DNA of 64,000 bases, from contig NZ_BMRM01000021.1 in the NCBI RefSeq assembly GCF_014648635.1, forward strand, positions 62,001-126,000, read 5' to 3'. The position numbers and the translations under genes were made by a program. The notes beneath the pieces are model-generated. The model was not told the origin of the DNA. It saw only the letters and a program-made list of their open reading frames with translations, and made no database searches. Shown here piece after piece: positions 1 through 8,988 of this stretch (positions within the stretch are counted from its first letter, which is position 1; each line of letters begins with the position of its first letter). This DNA comes from Streptomyces cinerochromogenes. GTDB lineage: Bacteria > Actinomycetota > Actinomycetes > Streptomycetales > Streptomycetaceae.

Positions 1-394
1 CCGTGGCCACCAGCCAGGTGGCCGGGTCCAGGGTCTCCTCCGGTACCGGCGTCCCCGACGGCACGGCCGGCAGAGCGGCGGTCGCCGGGTCGTAGACCTC
101 GATGGTGGAGGTCATGACGTAGCGCCGGGTGCGGCCGGCGAAGGCGCGGACGGCGATCGCGGCCTGCACCGGGGTGTAGCAGACCTGGTCCACCACGACG
201 TCGAAGGTACGAGAGCCGAGCGCGGCCGTCAGGGCGGCCTCGTCGTTTCTGTCGACAACGAGGTGCTCGACGCCGACGGGCGGCGAGGTGGAGCCGCGAT
301 TGATCACAGTGACCTGGTGGCCGGTGCTGTGCAGACGCTGCACCAGGAGTTTTCCGACATACCGGCTTCCGCCGATGACGCAGATCTTTTGCAT
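1..394 (-). CDS. NAD-dependent epimerase/dehydratase-like protein (3' end outside window)
   Basis: The first 131 codons of a Rossmann-fold protein run off the left edge. The N-terminus MQKICVIGGSRYVGK carries a glycine-rich nucleotide-binding loop after a beta strand, and a downstream TSTIEVY stretch sits where extended-SDR epimerases carry their Ser/Thr and Tyr active-site region. Family: NAD-dependent epimerase/dehydratase or NmrA-like; the substrate cannot be told. It is transcribed away from the LysR gene at 465, with a dyad operator between them, so it is the likely LysR target. Confidence 0.75.
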   Translation of the reverse strand, partial: MQKICVIGGSRYVGKLLVQRLHSTGHQVTVINRGSTSPPVGVEHLVVDRNDEAALTAALGSRTFDVVVDQVCYTPVQAAIAVRAFAGRTRRYVMTSTIEVYDPATAALPAVPSGTPVPEETLDPATWLVAT

Positions 395-419
395 GCCCCC
401 ATCCTGGAGACCTACGGTC

Positions 420-437
420 ATCAGCAGAAGTGCTGAT
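420..437. promoter_or_regulatory. LysR operator candidate (perfect dyad)
   Basis: ATCAGCA-GAAG-TGCTGAT is a perfect 7-bp dyad with a 4-nt centre in the 70-bp space between the divergent epimerase (start 394) and LysR gene (start 465). It contains the T-N11-A pattern typical of LysR boxes. Autoregulation and control of the divergent gene are inferred. Confidence 0.6.
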
Positions 438-464
438 CTACTGGTCGGGTATTAAGGAAAACTG

Positions 465-1373
465 TTGATCGATGTGCAACGGCTGCGTGTGCTGCGGACG
501 GTGGCGGAGCACGGGAGTTTCAACCGGGCGGCCACGGCTCTCCGTCTCACCCCGTCCGCCGTCTCCCAGCAGGTGGCCGCCCTGGAGCGCAGCCTCGGCA
601 CGCAGGTCGTGGCCCGCAGCACCCGCGGCGTCACCCTCACCCAGGCCGGCCACATCATGGTCGGTGCCGCCGAATCCGTCGCGGCAGAACTCGAACACGC
701 ACGGCAGCGGGTCGCCCAACTCAGTACGGGCCGTACCCAGCTCACCGTCGCCACCTTCACCAGCGGCGGCAGACTGCTGCTGCCCGCCGCCCTCGCCCGG
801 TTCACGGCAGACCATCCCCGCACCGTGGTCCACATCAGGGAAGGCGAACCCGAGGACTCCCTGCCGCTCGTGCGTCAGGGCGCCGTGGACCTCGCCCTGG
901 CCTACCATTTCGACGGCCCGCTGCCCGTCGGGCCGGGCCCCGGCTCCGGCCTGGAGTGGACGCCGCTCCTGGAGGACCCCCTGTACGTCGTCCTGCCGCC
1001 AGGACACCGTCTCGCCCACCGCGACGCGCTCGACCTCGCCGAACTGGCAACCGAGCCCTGGGTGCTCGGCTGTCTGAAGAGCGAGGCATACCTGCGGCGC
1101 TACGCCGAGCGTGCCGGCTTCGATCCGGACGTGCGCGGAACCACCACCGACTACTTCTTCGCCCGCTCACTGGTCGCTGCGGGCGTGGGCGTCTCCCTGA
1201 TCCCCTCCATCGCGCTCACCCCGGAGATCCCGGGCCTGTGCACCGTCCCGGTCAGGTCGCCGGGGCCGGCCCGGCACATTGGCGTCGCCGCGATCAGCCG
1301 CGGTGACCGGCCCCACGTCACGGCGCTCGTCCACGCGCTTCGCGAGCAGGCCATGCGGCACGACGGGCGTTGA
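465..1373 (+). CDS. LysR-family transcriptional regulator
   Basis: This 302-aa protein starts with TTG at 465, preceded by an AAGGA ribosome site at 454-458. The N-terminal winged helix-turn-helix covers about residues 1-60 (NRAATALRLTPSAVSQQVAALE) and is followed by a LysR substrate-binding domain of about 90-295. Length is normal for the family. It is divergent from the epimerase gene, the classical LysR arrangement. The effector is unknown. Confidence 0.9.
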   Translation: MIDVQRLRVLRTVAEHGSFNRAATALRLTPSAVSQQVAALERSLGTQVVARSTRGVTLTQAGHIMVGAAESVAAELEHARQRVAQLSTGRTQLTVATFTSGGRLLLPAALARFTADHPRTVVHIREGEPEDSLPLVRQGAVDLALAYHFDGPLPVGPGPGSGLEWTPLLEDPLYVVLPPGHRLAHRDALDLAELATEPWVLGCLKSEAYLRRYAERAGFDPDVRGTTTDYFFARSLVAAGVGVSLIPSIALTPEIPGLCTVPVRSPGPARHIGVAAISRGDRPHVTALVHALREQAMRHDGR

Positions 1374-1433
1374 TCCGCCTCGGGTCCACGACCGGCGCCG
1401 TACCGGCCGGTGAGGTGGCTCCTGGCCGTCTCG

Positions 1434-2300
1434 TCATACCCGGTGGCGAGTCGCGGCCTCGGACGGGCCCCGGTGCGGAAGAGCTTCGAGGAAGGCGGCC
1501 AGGAGGGCGTTGAACTCGGTCGGCCGCTCCATGTTGGGGAAGTGCGCGGTGTTCTCCACGAACACCGCGCGGCCGTCGGGTACCGCGTCGACCAGACGCT
1601 CGGCCATCGCTCTGTGGTCGCTCACGTCGAGGGCGCCGCATATCGCCAGGACAGGAACGTCGATGGACGCCGCACGCCGCCAGGTCTGGAGAACGGGTAC
1701 GCGATAGTCCGGTTCGCCGGCCGCGTGCTTGGAGATCGTCCGGGACGCCATCGCGCGCAGGCGGTTCACGACGTCCGCATCGACGTCACCGAGCGAGCGG
1801 TGCGGGCCTGCCGCGAAGCGCACGTGCCCGTCCAGCCAGCCCTCGATGTCGCCGGCCGCCAGTGCGCCGTTCTGCTTCCCCAGGACCTCCAGGCTCCAGG
1901 GATCCTCGAAGTACGGTTCGCTGGTTCCCACGCCGCTGACGACCACGGCGCGCACCAGTTCCGGATGCTCGAGCGCAACGTCGACCGCGGTACCCCCGCC
2001 CATCGAGACCCCGACGAGCACCGCCGGCCCGGCATCGAGACGGCGCAGCAGCGCTGCCAGATCGTCGGCCGGACGAAACGGCCGGGTCGCGTTCGAGGAG
2101 GCACCGTGTCCGCGGGCGTCCGGTGCGATGACCCGGTAGTGCGGGGCGAACGCCCTTGTCTGGTCGTCCCACATGCTGTGATCGAAGAAGCCGGCATGGA
2201 GCAGCACCAGCGGTTGCCCCTTGCCGGTGTCGCGGTAGGCGAGCGAGCCGTCAGAGGTCGCGAACGAAAGCATCTCGGGGTGCTCGGCGAAAGCAGACAT
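1434..2300 (-). CDS. alpha/beta-fold hydrolase
   Basis: A 288-aa protein starting MSAFAEHPEM. The core shows the oxyanion-hole region LLHAGFFDHSMW (about residue 30), PDARGHGAS (about 58), the nucleophile elbow GVSMGG (Ser, about 95), an acidic residue in GALDVSDH and the final histidine in ENTAHFPN. It belongs to the proline iminopeptidase/3-oxoadipate enol-lactonase/esterase-like hydrolases; the substrate is unknown. It is divergent from a MarR gene, and the start codon lies inside an operator-like repeat, so MarR repression is likely. Confidence 0.88.
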   Translation of the reverse strand: MSAFAEHPEMLSFATSDGSLAYRDTGKGQPLVLLHAGFFDHSMWDDQTRAFAPHYRVIAPDARGHGASSNATRPFRPADDLAALLRRLDAGPAVLVGVSMGGGTAVDVALEHPELVRAVVVSGVGTSEPYFEDPWSLEVLGKQNGALAAGDIEGWLDGHVRFAAGPHRSLGDVDADVVNRLRAMASRTISKHAAGEPDYRVPVLQTWRRAASIDVPVLAICGALDVSDHRAMAERLVDAVPDGRAVFVENTAHFPNMERPTEFNALLAAFLEALPHRGPSEAATRHRV

Positions 2301-2349
2301 GACAACCAAGGTGTCATCATCGTCGGAAGATGGCAACCGAAGTGTCATC
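2300..2349. promoter_or_regulatory. MarR operator candidates: two repeats 31 bp apart
   Basis: CAACCAAGGTGTCATC (2303-2318) is repeated as CAACCGAAGTGTCATC (2334-2349), 31 bp apart or about three helical turns. Each copy sits in a dyad, TGACA-N7-TGTCA at 2300-2316 and TGGCA-N7-TGTCA at 2331-2347. They occupy the whole space between the divergent hydrolase and MarR starts, suggesting one or two MarR dimers repressing both genes. Binding is inferred. Confidence 0.65.
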
Positions 2350-2357
2350 CTTGGAAC

Positions 2358-2831
2358 ATGACAGGCACCGATACCCCACTGCCGCCCGACGAGCTCGCCG
2401 ACCGACTGACGGAGGTGTTCGCCCTGGTGGGGCCGCTGTACCGGAGGGTGTACCGCAAGGTGGAACAGGCCGAGTCCATCGAGGGGCTGTCCGTCGGCGT
2501 ACGCGCCGTCCTGGACCTGCTGCGTCAGCACGGACCCATGACCGTCCCCCAACTGGGCCGCGCCCAGACCCTCAGCCGGCAGTTCGTGCAGCGCATGGTC
2601 AACGACGCCGCCGCGCAGCACCTGGTCGAGGTCATCCCCAACCCCGCCCACCAGCGGTCCTCGCTGATCCGGCTGACCGCCGACGGCCTGGCGGCCATCA
2701 CCGCGGTCCACGCCCGGGAACACGCGGCCCTACGGCAGGTGAGCGGCAACCTCACCGGCGCCGACGTGGACGCGTGCGTGCACGTCCTGACCCGGATGCT
2801 CACGCTCTTCGACGACGTCGACGTGCCCTAG
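2358..2831 (+). CDS. MarR-family transcriptional regulator
   Basis: A 157-aa protein from ATG 2358. It shows the MarR winged-helix core: HGPMTVPQLGRAQTLSRQFVQRMVNDA as recognition region (about 60-90) and a wing with the family-typical D/N-P-x-H-x-R-S sequence NPAHQRSS. Length is normal. The start lies within 10 bp of the second operator repeat, so it probably represses itself and the divergent hydrolase. The inducing ligand is unknown. Confidence 0.9.
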   Translation: MTGTDTPLPPDELADRLTEVFALVGPLYRRVYRKVEQAESIEGLSVGVRAVLDLLRQHGPMTVPQLGRAQTLSRQFVQRMVNDAAAQHLVEVIPNPAHQRSSLIRLTADGLAAITAVHAREHAALRQVSGNLTGADVDACVHVLTRMLTLFDDVDVP

Positions 2832-2841
2832 TGGTGCTTCG

Positions 2842-3955
2842 TTAGGTTCTGGATCTGATTCTGGGCAGGGGGCGGCCGCACGTGGTACGGGTGCCGGTCC
2901 AGCACCTCAGCAGGTCTTGAAGGGCGTCGAGGACCTGGTAGAGGGTCAGGCCGGCGTCTGGGATTTTGGGTCGAGCCATCACAGGGTGAGGAAGGCCTAA
3001 GCGGCGGTGACGAGGGTGAGGTGGCGGTGCCAGCCGTGCCAGGTGCGGCCCTCGAAGTGGTCCAGGCCCAGGCCGTGCTTGAGTACGGCGGTAGTCGTGC
3101 TCGATGCGCCAGCGCGTCTTCGCCCACCGCACCAGGTCGGCGACCGCGGTGGTGGCGGGCAGGTTGGTCATCCAGTAGCCAGTCGGACCGGCCGCTTCAA
3201 TGGGCTGCTCGACCAGCAAAGTCCGCAGCGGCAGCACCCCCCTTCCATCGGCTGCGTCCGCCGGCTGCCTCCTGAGCGGTTCGGGTGGCTTCCTTGCCCG
3301 ATGTCCGTACCTCGAGCCCGGCGAAGCGCGAGGTCGTCGTGCCCTTGCTGCCCTGACGCCAGGTCACTGGCTCGAATCGGGTACCGGAGTCGACGAGCGC
3401 GGTCAGATGTCTGGCGACCTCGCGGTAGCGGGGCAGGGTTGGGGGGCCAGGACGGGCAACCTCTTTTGGGTCGACCGCCATCACGTATGACCAGCCGCGT
3501 TCTTCCAGAGCGAGCCGGAAGGAGACGCTGCGGCCGTAACCGGCATCGGCCACGATCACCGGCACCGCCAGTCTCTGGCCGGCCAGCCGGTCCAGCAGCC
3601 CCAACGCCAAGTGCGTCTTGGACACGTGACCGACCTCCTCGGGCATCCCGGCCCGCTGCCGTCGCCGGTCATCGTCCGCCCACTCCTGAGGGAGGAACAA
3701 CTCCCACTCCAGCGGGCACGAGGCGGTGTCGGGGGCCGCGTGCACGCTGACCGCGACCTGGCAGCTCGCCCGCTTGGCCAGAGCTCCGCAGTACTGCCGG
3801 GCCACCCCCACCGACGCCGGGCCGCACTTGGGAAACGACACATCGTCGACCACCCACACTTCAGGGCTGATCGCCTCGCACAGTCTCCGGGCGATCCGCC
3901 GCCGCACCGGCAGCGGATCCCACGGCGACTGGCGATGATCCTCTGTGCATTCTCC
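2842..3955 (-). pseudogene. IS701-family transposase, frameshifted
   Basis: Fragments in different minus frames read as one DDE transposase. The longest piece (about 3230-3907) contains VVDDVSFPKCG (first catalytic Asp region), ARQYCGALAKRA, a second acidic region VIVADAGYG, and WSYVMAVDPKEV. The C-terminal part continues in another frame (WMTNLPATTAVADLVRWAKTRWRIEHDY, split by a shift near 3230) and then in a third frame (ELKHGLGLDHFEGRTWHGWH near 3050). With at least two frameshifts it should be inactive. I could not identify terminal repeats. Confidence 0.75.
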
Positions 3956-4187
3956 ACCAGCGCATGCGCAGCGATGGGCTCAGCCGCCCTCTCCCTGCTC
4001 CGGCTTCCCGACACCTCGATCAACGGCGGAACCTTCAGCGAAGCCTGCACGCTCTGCTGCACAGCCGAAGGCCGCATTCCGAGCCGCCCGTAGAGTTTGC
4101 GCTCCGACACATAGGCAAGATCCACAACACTCCCCCACCACTCCACCCAGCCGCCTCCGGAAACCTTTCGGCTTCGAACCCCTCCGG

Positions 4188-4520
4188 TCAATGCCGCCAG
4201 AGCATGGGCATCTCATGCAGGCCCTGAGTGAGGGCGGCTACAGCGGTTCGAAAGGAAGGTCGCAAGCGGTGACAGCGGCAGCGGCCAGGCATGGGGGCTG
4301 CCCGGACGGAAAGCGGCTCTCTGCAGCTACTGGTCTCCCCGTGCGCGTGAGGCTTCTGAACCCGATCCAGCAGCATCGCGAACAGCTCGTCGTCGCGCTC
4401 ATGCAGCCGGACGGCGCCGCACCCACCGCACGCAACGACCGCATCCGGCGAGCCTGCAGAGCGGATTCTGCCCAGCAGGGCATTGATCAAGGCGCCGTCC
4501 ACGGGGACAGCGTCCACCAC
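4188..4520 (-). CDS. small cysteine-containing hypothetical protein
   Basis: A 110-codon frame from a GTG. It contains CGGCGA, and just upstream in the same frame, before any normal start codon, lies CSRCGH. Two CxxC knuckles about 37 residues apart would make a zinc ribbon, so the true N-terminus may have been lost or the start is non-canonical. No family recognised. Low coding confidence because the surroundings are decayed. Confidence 0.25.
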   Translation of the reverse strand: MVDAVPVDGALINALLGRIRSAGSPDAVVACGGCGAVRLHERDDELFAMLLDRVQKPHAHGETSSCREPLSVRAAPMPGRCRCHRLRPSFRTAVAALTQGLHEMPMLWRH

Positions 4521-4624
4521 GTGGCCGCAGCGTGAGCAGGTGTCGGCACGTCGTCGCCGTCATTCGCCTTTGCTGCGCTGAGCACTTCCCTACGGTGCTC
4601 TGCGGGAGGCGGTCCAGCGGCTTC

Positions 4625-5494
4625 TCATCCAGGTCGTCCGGCGAAGAAATCCGTAAGGGAAGATGCGAGCGCTTCTGGAGCCTCTTCGGCCACGTGATGC
4701 CCGGAGTCGATGCCGTGGCCGCGTACGTTCGGTGCCCACTGCCGCCAGATCTTCACCGGGTCCCCGTACAGATCCTCAAGGTCGTCCCGGAGTGACCAGA
4801 GGATCAGCGCCGGGCACTGGATCTGTGTCCCGGCCGCGCGATCGTCCTCCTCGTGCCGCCGGTCGACGGTGAGACCGGCCCGGTAGTCCTCCAGCATCGC
4901 CCGCACCACGTCGGGGTTTCTCGTGGCCGCGCGCCACTCGTCATAGTTTTCCTGCCCCATGCTCTGGGGGTCACCGTGGTACCAGCTGTCCGGATCAGCG
5001 TTGATGACCCGCTCGGGGATGTCCGGCTGGGCGAAGAAGAACCAGTGCCACCACTGCGTGGCGAACTCGGTCGTGATGCGGGACAGGTGCTCGGTGAGGG
5101 GCAGACAGTCGATCAGCGCCACCCGCGAGACCGCGTCGGGATGATCGAGGGCAAGACGCAGCGCGACACTACCTCCTCGGTCGTGCCCGGCGAGCGCGAA
5201 CCGGGCATGACCGAGGGAGCGCATCACCTCGACCACGTCACCAGCGACGGCCCGCTTGGAGTACCCCGCGTGGTGTGCGGTATGCGCCGGACCCCTGGAC
5301 CGGCCGTATCCCCGCAGGTCGGGACAGACCACGGTGAGACCGCGTCGGACGAGGAACGGGGCAACGCGATGCCAGGTCGCAGATGTCCGGGGATGGCCGT
5401 GCAGCAGCACCACCGGCGGCCCTTCCCCACCGTAGCGAACGAAAATCGATGCTTCATCGACCTGGACCCGCCTAGTCTCAAAGCCCTCGAACAA
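4625..5494 (-). CDS. alpha/beta hydrolase, haloacetate-dehalogenase-like
   Basis: A 289-aa protein from a TTG start preceded by GGGAGGTC. It shows HGHPRTSATW (oxyanion hole), PDLRGYGRS, and a nucleophile elbow GHDRGG with Asp rather than Ser, the signature of haloalkane/haloacetate dehalogenases and epoxide hydrolases. GHHVAEEAPE near the C-terminus supplies the catalytic His. The HDRG elbow and the DPDSWYHG stretch resemble fluoroacetate-type dehalogenases. The physiological substrate is not known; many actinobacterial members are uncharacterised. It stands alone between IS debris. Confidence 0.82.
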   Translation of the reverse strand: MFEGFETRRVQVDEASIFVRYGGEGPPVVLLHGHPRTSATWHRVAPFLVRRGLTVVCPDLRGYGRSRGPAHTAHHAGYSKRAVAGDVVEVMRSLGHARFALAGHDRGGSVALRLALDHPDAVSRVALIDCLPLTEHLSRITTEFATQWWHWFFFAQPDIPERVINADPDSWYHGDPQSMGQENYDEWRAATRNPDVVRAMLEDYRAGLTVDRRHEEDDRAAGTQIQCPALILWSLRDDLEDLYGDPVKIWRQWAPNVRGHGIDSGHHVAEEAPEALASSLTDFFAGRPG

Positions 5495-5734
5495 GGCCCT
5501 GACCTCCCGCCCTCGTTGACACACCGCCACGGCACCTATCGGCCCAGGACAGACAACCCCGTACTCGCACACACGGACCACCGGGCCAACAGGCTGCGCA
5601 AGTTGGCCCCCTTTGCCGACGAGTGCTGAACCGACACAGCTTTCCTCATGCCCCGCAGATCCCGTAGACACAACTTCCTGGATTCGCCAACGGTGTCTTG
5701 GAGATGCCGGGGACAGGCCGATGCACTGCTATCC

Positions 5735-5842
5735 GCGCTTATCTCGGCGCGGCGCTGCGCGCCGCTCATACCGCCGCCGGAGGGCTGGTGGCCGGTGTCC
5801 GTCTCGTGCTGCTGGCGATTGCGCATGTCCTCGCCCCACATC
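5735..5842 (-). pseudogene. remnant copy of the mobile-element protein at 49670-50549
   Basis: The minus-strand reading MRNRQQHETDTGHQPSGGGM followed by SGAQRRAEI is nearly identical to part of the protein encoded at 50.3-50.5 kb (MRNRQQHETDTGHLPSGGGM then TGGQRRAEI). Nucleotide similarity is obvious over about 100 bp and then stops. This is a fragment of a duplicated element gene and not functional. Confidence 0.6.
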
Positions 5843-5859
5843 GACCTGAGCGGGAGGTG

Positions 5860-6480
5860 GCTACGGCGCAGCGGCGGTGGGCGGGTGTGGCGCGCAGTGC
5901 GGGGCGTTCCGGGGCGGCAGGCGGTGAGGTGTTCGCCCTGGCGCACGCGGTGGTGGCCCGGTGGTGGGATGAGGCCCTGCGCTGGGAGCGGGAGGAGATC
6001 TGGCCGCACCGTCTGCACCGGCTGGCGGGCGGCAATGCGGGTTCGGCTTGCAGGGTGGCGGATCGTGGGCCGGGATGCGGCGATCTTCCCTGAGGTGGTG
6101 GCGGTGATGCAGGCGCTGCTGGAGCCGGAGACGGCCGGGCTGGCCTGGCAGGCAAGCGGGGGGGACGCGGCCTCGGGCGCGGGGCGCTGATGTGTTCTGC
6201 CGCTGGTTGGGCGAGCGGGTGGGCCGTGCCTGGCTGGGGCCTTGGATCGCCGCCGACCACGACAGCCCGCTGCACGGCTTCACGGGGGCGCTGGTGCGCG
6301 CCCGCCGCCGCGAGGCAGGGCCGCCGGGATGGGGTGATCCGTGGCGGCTGAGGCGGGAGCAGCAGCCCGCCCCGATGGTCGGCCAGTTGCGCGTCAGGGC
6401 GACCGAGCGGCAGTCGGGCGGCTCGGGTACCCGGTGGCGAGCCACGGTGGACGCTCCGCTCCCGGATCGAGCAGTTGCTC
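5860..6480 (+). pseudogene. decayed hypothetical gene
   Basis: Coding-like stretches occur in successive plus frames: EVFALAHAVVARWWDEALRW (about 5928), FPEVVAVMQALLEPETAGLAW (about 6088) and FCRWLGERVGRAWLGPWIAA (about 6192). They look like pieces of one Trp/Arg-rich protein interrupted by frameshifts and stops. I do not recognise the family; the neighbouring fragment at 5735-5842 suggests the same mobile element. Confidence 0.35.
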
Positions 6481-6530
6481 AGCGAGGTCCGGGAGCAGCT
6501 GGTGCAGCCACACGAGTCAGCTACGCCACA

Positions 6531-7886
6531 TCACTGCAGGAAGCTGTCGATGGGTGCCGCGTGGTATTCCGTCGCGCCAGCGGTGGTGATGCCGCTGGCT
6601 GAACCGGGCAGCCGCAGAGCGCCGGCACCGCTCACGTACAGGTCGGCCGTTCCGTCACCGTCCGTGTCGCGCAGCCGTACCAGGCCACCGAACTGTTCGT
6701 CGGCCGTCAACGCACCCGGGACGCCTCGGGTGTTGCGGGCGAACCACTGTGAGCCGGCACCGGTCAGGCCGCCCGGCCGCCCCTTGAAGATGTGCACGCC
6801 GCCCGCGTAGTCGTGGTCATCGATCTCCTCGCCCGGCACGCCGACTGCGAGATCCGCGTAGCCGTCGCCGTTGACGTCACCCGCCGAAATGGATGCGCCG
6901 AATTCGTCCCGGTTCTCGGGAGATCCGGTGACGCCACTGGTCGACTGGGTGAGGCGGGTGCTCCGGGACGGGCCGGCGGACGAGCCGTACCAGACGCTGA
7001 CTCGGCCTTTGTGCTTGGAGTAGAGGGGTGTGCCGACGGCGATGTCGCCGTAGCCGTCCTTGTTGAAGTCGGCGATGACACCGTCGCCGCCGCGTTCGGA
7101 GCTGCCGCCGTTTCCGGATTCCGACTCCAGGCGGAGGCTCTTGCCCGGGGTGAGTGAGCTCGCGCCCCCCTTGATGAACCAGACGTCGGACGCGATGTAT
7201 TCGGGGCTGACCACGTCACCAATGATCGCGAGGTCGGTTTTCTTGTCGCCGTTGACCTTGCCGGAGATCAGCGCGGTGGCGTAGAAGGACGACGTCTTGT
7301 CGAGCTTGGTCACGGTGCCGGTGGTACCGGTGCGTTTGAAGGGGCCGCGGTAGACGTAGGTCATGGACTCGTTGATGACGGCCAGGTCCTGCTTGCCGTC
7401 CCCGTTGAAGTCGCCGGTCGCCAGGTCCTTGCCCATGTAGTTGTCGCGACCCGGGTTCTTGTTCGGCAGGGCCGTACCCGTGGACAGGCCGGAGGGGGAC
7501 CCCCAAAGGATCGTCACGGCGCCCTGAGAATGGTTCTCGCCGGTCGCTGACACCGCGAGGTCGCCGTATCCGTCGCCGTCGAAATCGGCGGCGGCCCGCA
7601 CTTCGCCGAACATGTCGTCGGCCTCGTCGGATCCGGGCACGCCAGGGCTCGCCTGAGTGATGCGCTGCTGCTTGGGGCCGGGCCCGGTGGCAGTGCCGAA
7701 GACCACGGTGACGCCGCCGCCCCCTCTTGCGCTGAAGCTCGAGTACGCGTAGTCGCGGTACCCGTCGCCGTTGAAGTCGTCGCCGTGCCGCGCGGGCGCG
7801 GCGCTCGCTGCCGCGGTGGGCAGAGTGAGGGGGATGAGGCCCGCTACCACGAAGGTGGCGAGCGTAGCCGTTGTGCGGACGGGCAT
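6531..7886 (-). CDS. secreted FG-GAP/VCBS-repeat protein
   Basis: A 451-aa protein with an N-terminal Sec signal (MPVRTT, then a hydrophobic stretch ending near ASAAPA at about residue 30). The rest is integrin-alpha-like FG-GAP repeats, each with a calcium-binding loop: DFNGDGYRD, DFDGDGYGD, DFNGDGKQD, a degenerate NGDKKTD, DFNKDGYGD, DVNGDGYAD and DTDGDGTAD. Seven loops fit a seven-bladed beta-propeller. Such proteins are extracellular and calcium-stabilised in streptomycetes; their ligands are mostly unknown. Monocistronic by context. Confidence 0.9.
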   Translation of the reverse strand: MPVRTTATLATFVVAGLIPLTLPTAAASAAPARHGDDFNGDGYRDYAYSSFSARGGGGVTVVFGTATGPGPKQQRITQASPGVPGSDEADDMFGEVRAAADFDGDGYGDLAVSATGENHSQGAVTILWGSPSGLSTGTALPNKNPGRDNYMGKDLATGDFNGDGKQDLAVINESMTYVYRGPFKRTGTTGTVTKLDKTSSFYATALISGKVNGDKKTDLAIIGDVVSPEYIASDVWFIKGGASSLTPGKSLRLESESGNGGSSERGGDGVIADFNKDGYGDIAVGTPLYSKHKGRVSVWYGSSAGPSRSTRLTQSTSGVTGSPENRDEFGASISAGDVNGDGYADLAVGVPGEEIDDHDYAGGVHIFKGRPGGLTGAGSQWFARNTRGVPGALTADEQFGGLVRLRDTDGDGTADLYVSGAGALRLPGSASGITTAGATEYHAAPIDSFLQ

Positions 7887-8309
7887 GAGTGTCGAGGCTC
7901 CTTGTGATCGCGCAGGCAGGGGGCTCAATCGGCGGGCGCACGGAGTGCGTGGCCGCTGGTTCTCGGGGGCCCCACGCCGTTCACCGAAAGTCTCCCGAGT
8001 GACGCGTGGGGTCCGCCAAGCAGGAGACCGGTAGTGGGGCCGAAAGGTTGCACGTTGACGCAGACGAAAGCTTCGTCAGTGCTCGTTCAGGAGGGCCGGT
8101 TGGCTGCGGTACGCGAGAACGGACCAGATTCACCACTTCGGGAGGCACCTGCCTCCCGCTCTGTTCGAATGTGGATGACCTGGGACGGTGCCGTTCCGAG
8201 ATGGGCTGCGATGGTTTGTCAGCCCTCTCGTTTCGGCCCCGCCGGCGGGGCAAGCCAGCGTGAGAACCCGCTGGCTTCGCCGTGTGCATCCCCTGGCATC
8301 GTGTGGCCC
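7887..8309. other. intergenic region without a supported gene
   Basis: About 420 bp between two divergent genes. Apart from the hairpin at 8252-8277 I see no coding frame or RNA gene that I can support. Confidence 0.5.
8252..8277. terminator. hairpin, possible terminator or leader structure
   Basis: AAGCCAGCG, an 8-nt loop, then CGCTGGCTT forms a perfect 9-bp stem 33 bp upstream of the NUDIX start. It could end a transcript entering from the left or lie in the NUDIX leader; it has no U-tract. Confidence 0.45.
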
Positions 8310-8819
8310 ATGGGTGAACTGGTTGAGCGCGTCGACGAGCAGGACCAGGTGCTGGGGGTCGTTGACCGAGCTCAAGCCATTCGTCAGGGCTGGCTTCATC
8401 GCATCGCCACGATCGTGTGCCGCGACGAAGACGGACGGTTCCTTGTTCATCGCCGCCCGGACGATTCGTCCCGTTTTCCGGGTCAGTACAACTGGATGCT
8501 TGGCGGTGCCGCTGATGTTGGCGAATCGTACGAGGAGGCTGCAGCCCGGGAACTGTCGGAGGAACTAGGCGTTCATGCTGCCCCCCGCTTCGTGCTCAAA
8601 TTTCTGTGTGCTGGGGCAATCAGTCCCTACTGGCTCGGACTGCACGAGGTCGTCATCACGGCATCCGTCCGGCCGAATGTCCAGGAAGTCGCCTGGCACG
8701 ACTGGCTCACCGAGCCAGAGCTCGAGTCCCTGGTAAGGCAGCAGGAGTTCGTCCCCGACGCCCGCGATGCGTTCGAGCGATACCGCGACCTGAGCCGGGC
8801 AGACCGTCCCCTGAGCTAA
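8310..8819 (+). CDS. NUDIX hydrolase
   Basis: A 169-aa protein from ATG 8310. The Nudix box is complete: G-x5-E-x7-R-E-L-S-E-E-L-G-V within GAADVGES...RELSEELGV (about residues 70-92). The N-terminus (LVERVDEQDQVLGVVDR) is like isopentenyl-diphosphate isomerase-type or generic NUDIX proteins that hydrolyse nucleoside diphosphate derivatives. Residues expected for true IPP isomerase (paired Cys/Glu) are not evident, so a house-cleaning pyrophosphatase is more likely. Confidence 0.88.
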   Translation: MGELVERVDEQDQVLGVVDRAQAIRQGWLHRIATIVCRDEDGRFLVHRRPDDSSRFPGQYNWMLGGAADVGESYEEAAARELSEELGVHAAPRFVLKFLCAGAISPYWLGLHEVVITASVRPNVQEVAWHDWLTEPELESLVRQQEFVPDARDAFERYRDLSRADRPLS

Positions 8820-8988
8820 GTCCGTCATCGGCTCACCACACTTGGTCATGGGGACCAGCACGTCGGCGTCGTGGACTCAGGACCTTTCGCCTCAGATTGC
8901 GGTCTGTTCGAATCCTTGGTGCCCCCAAAGTGGTGAACATCCGCTGTCCGTTCCCGTGGACAGAGCCAGCCGTGGAGTGCACCGAACT

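Noticed and set aside
1410..2357. Upstream extension of the MarR frame to 1410
   Set aside because: The extension is antisense to the hydrolase gene; the MarR fold begins at ATG 2358, next to the operators.
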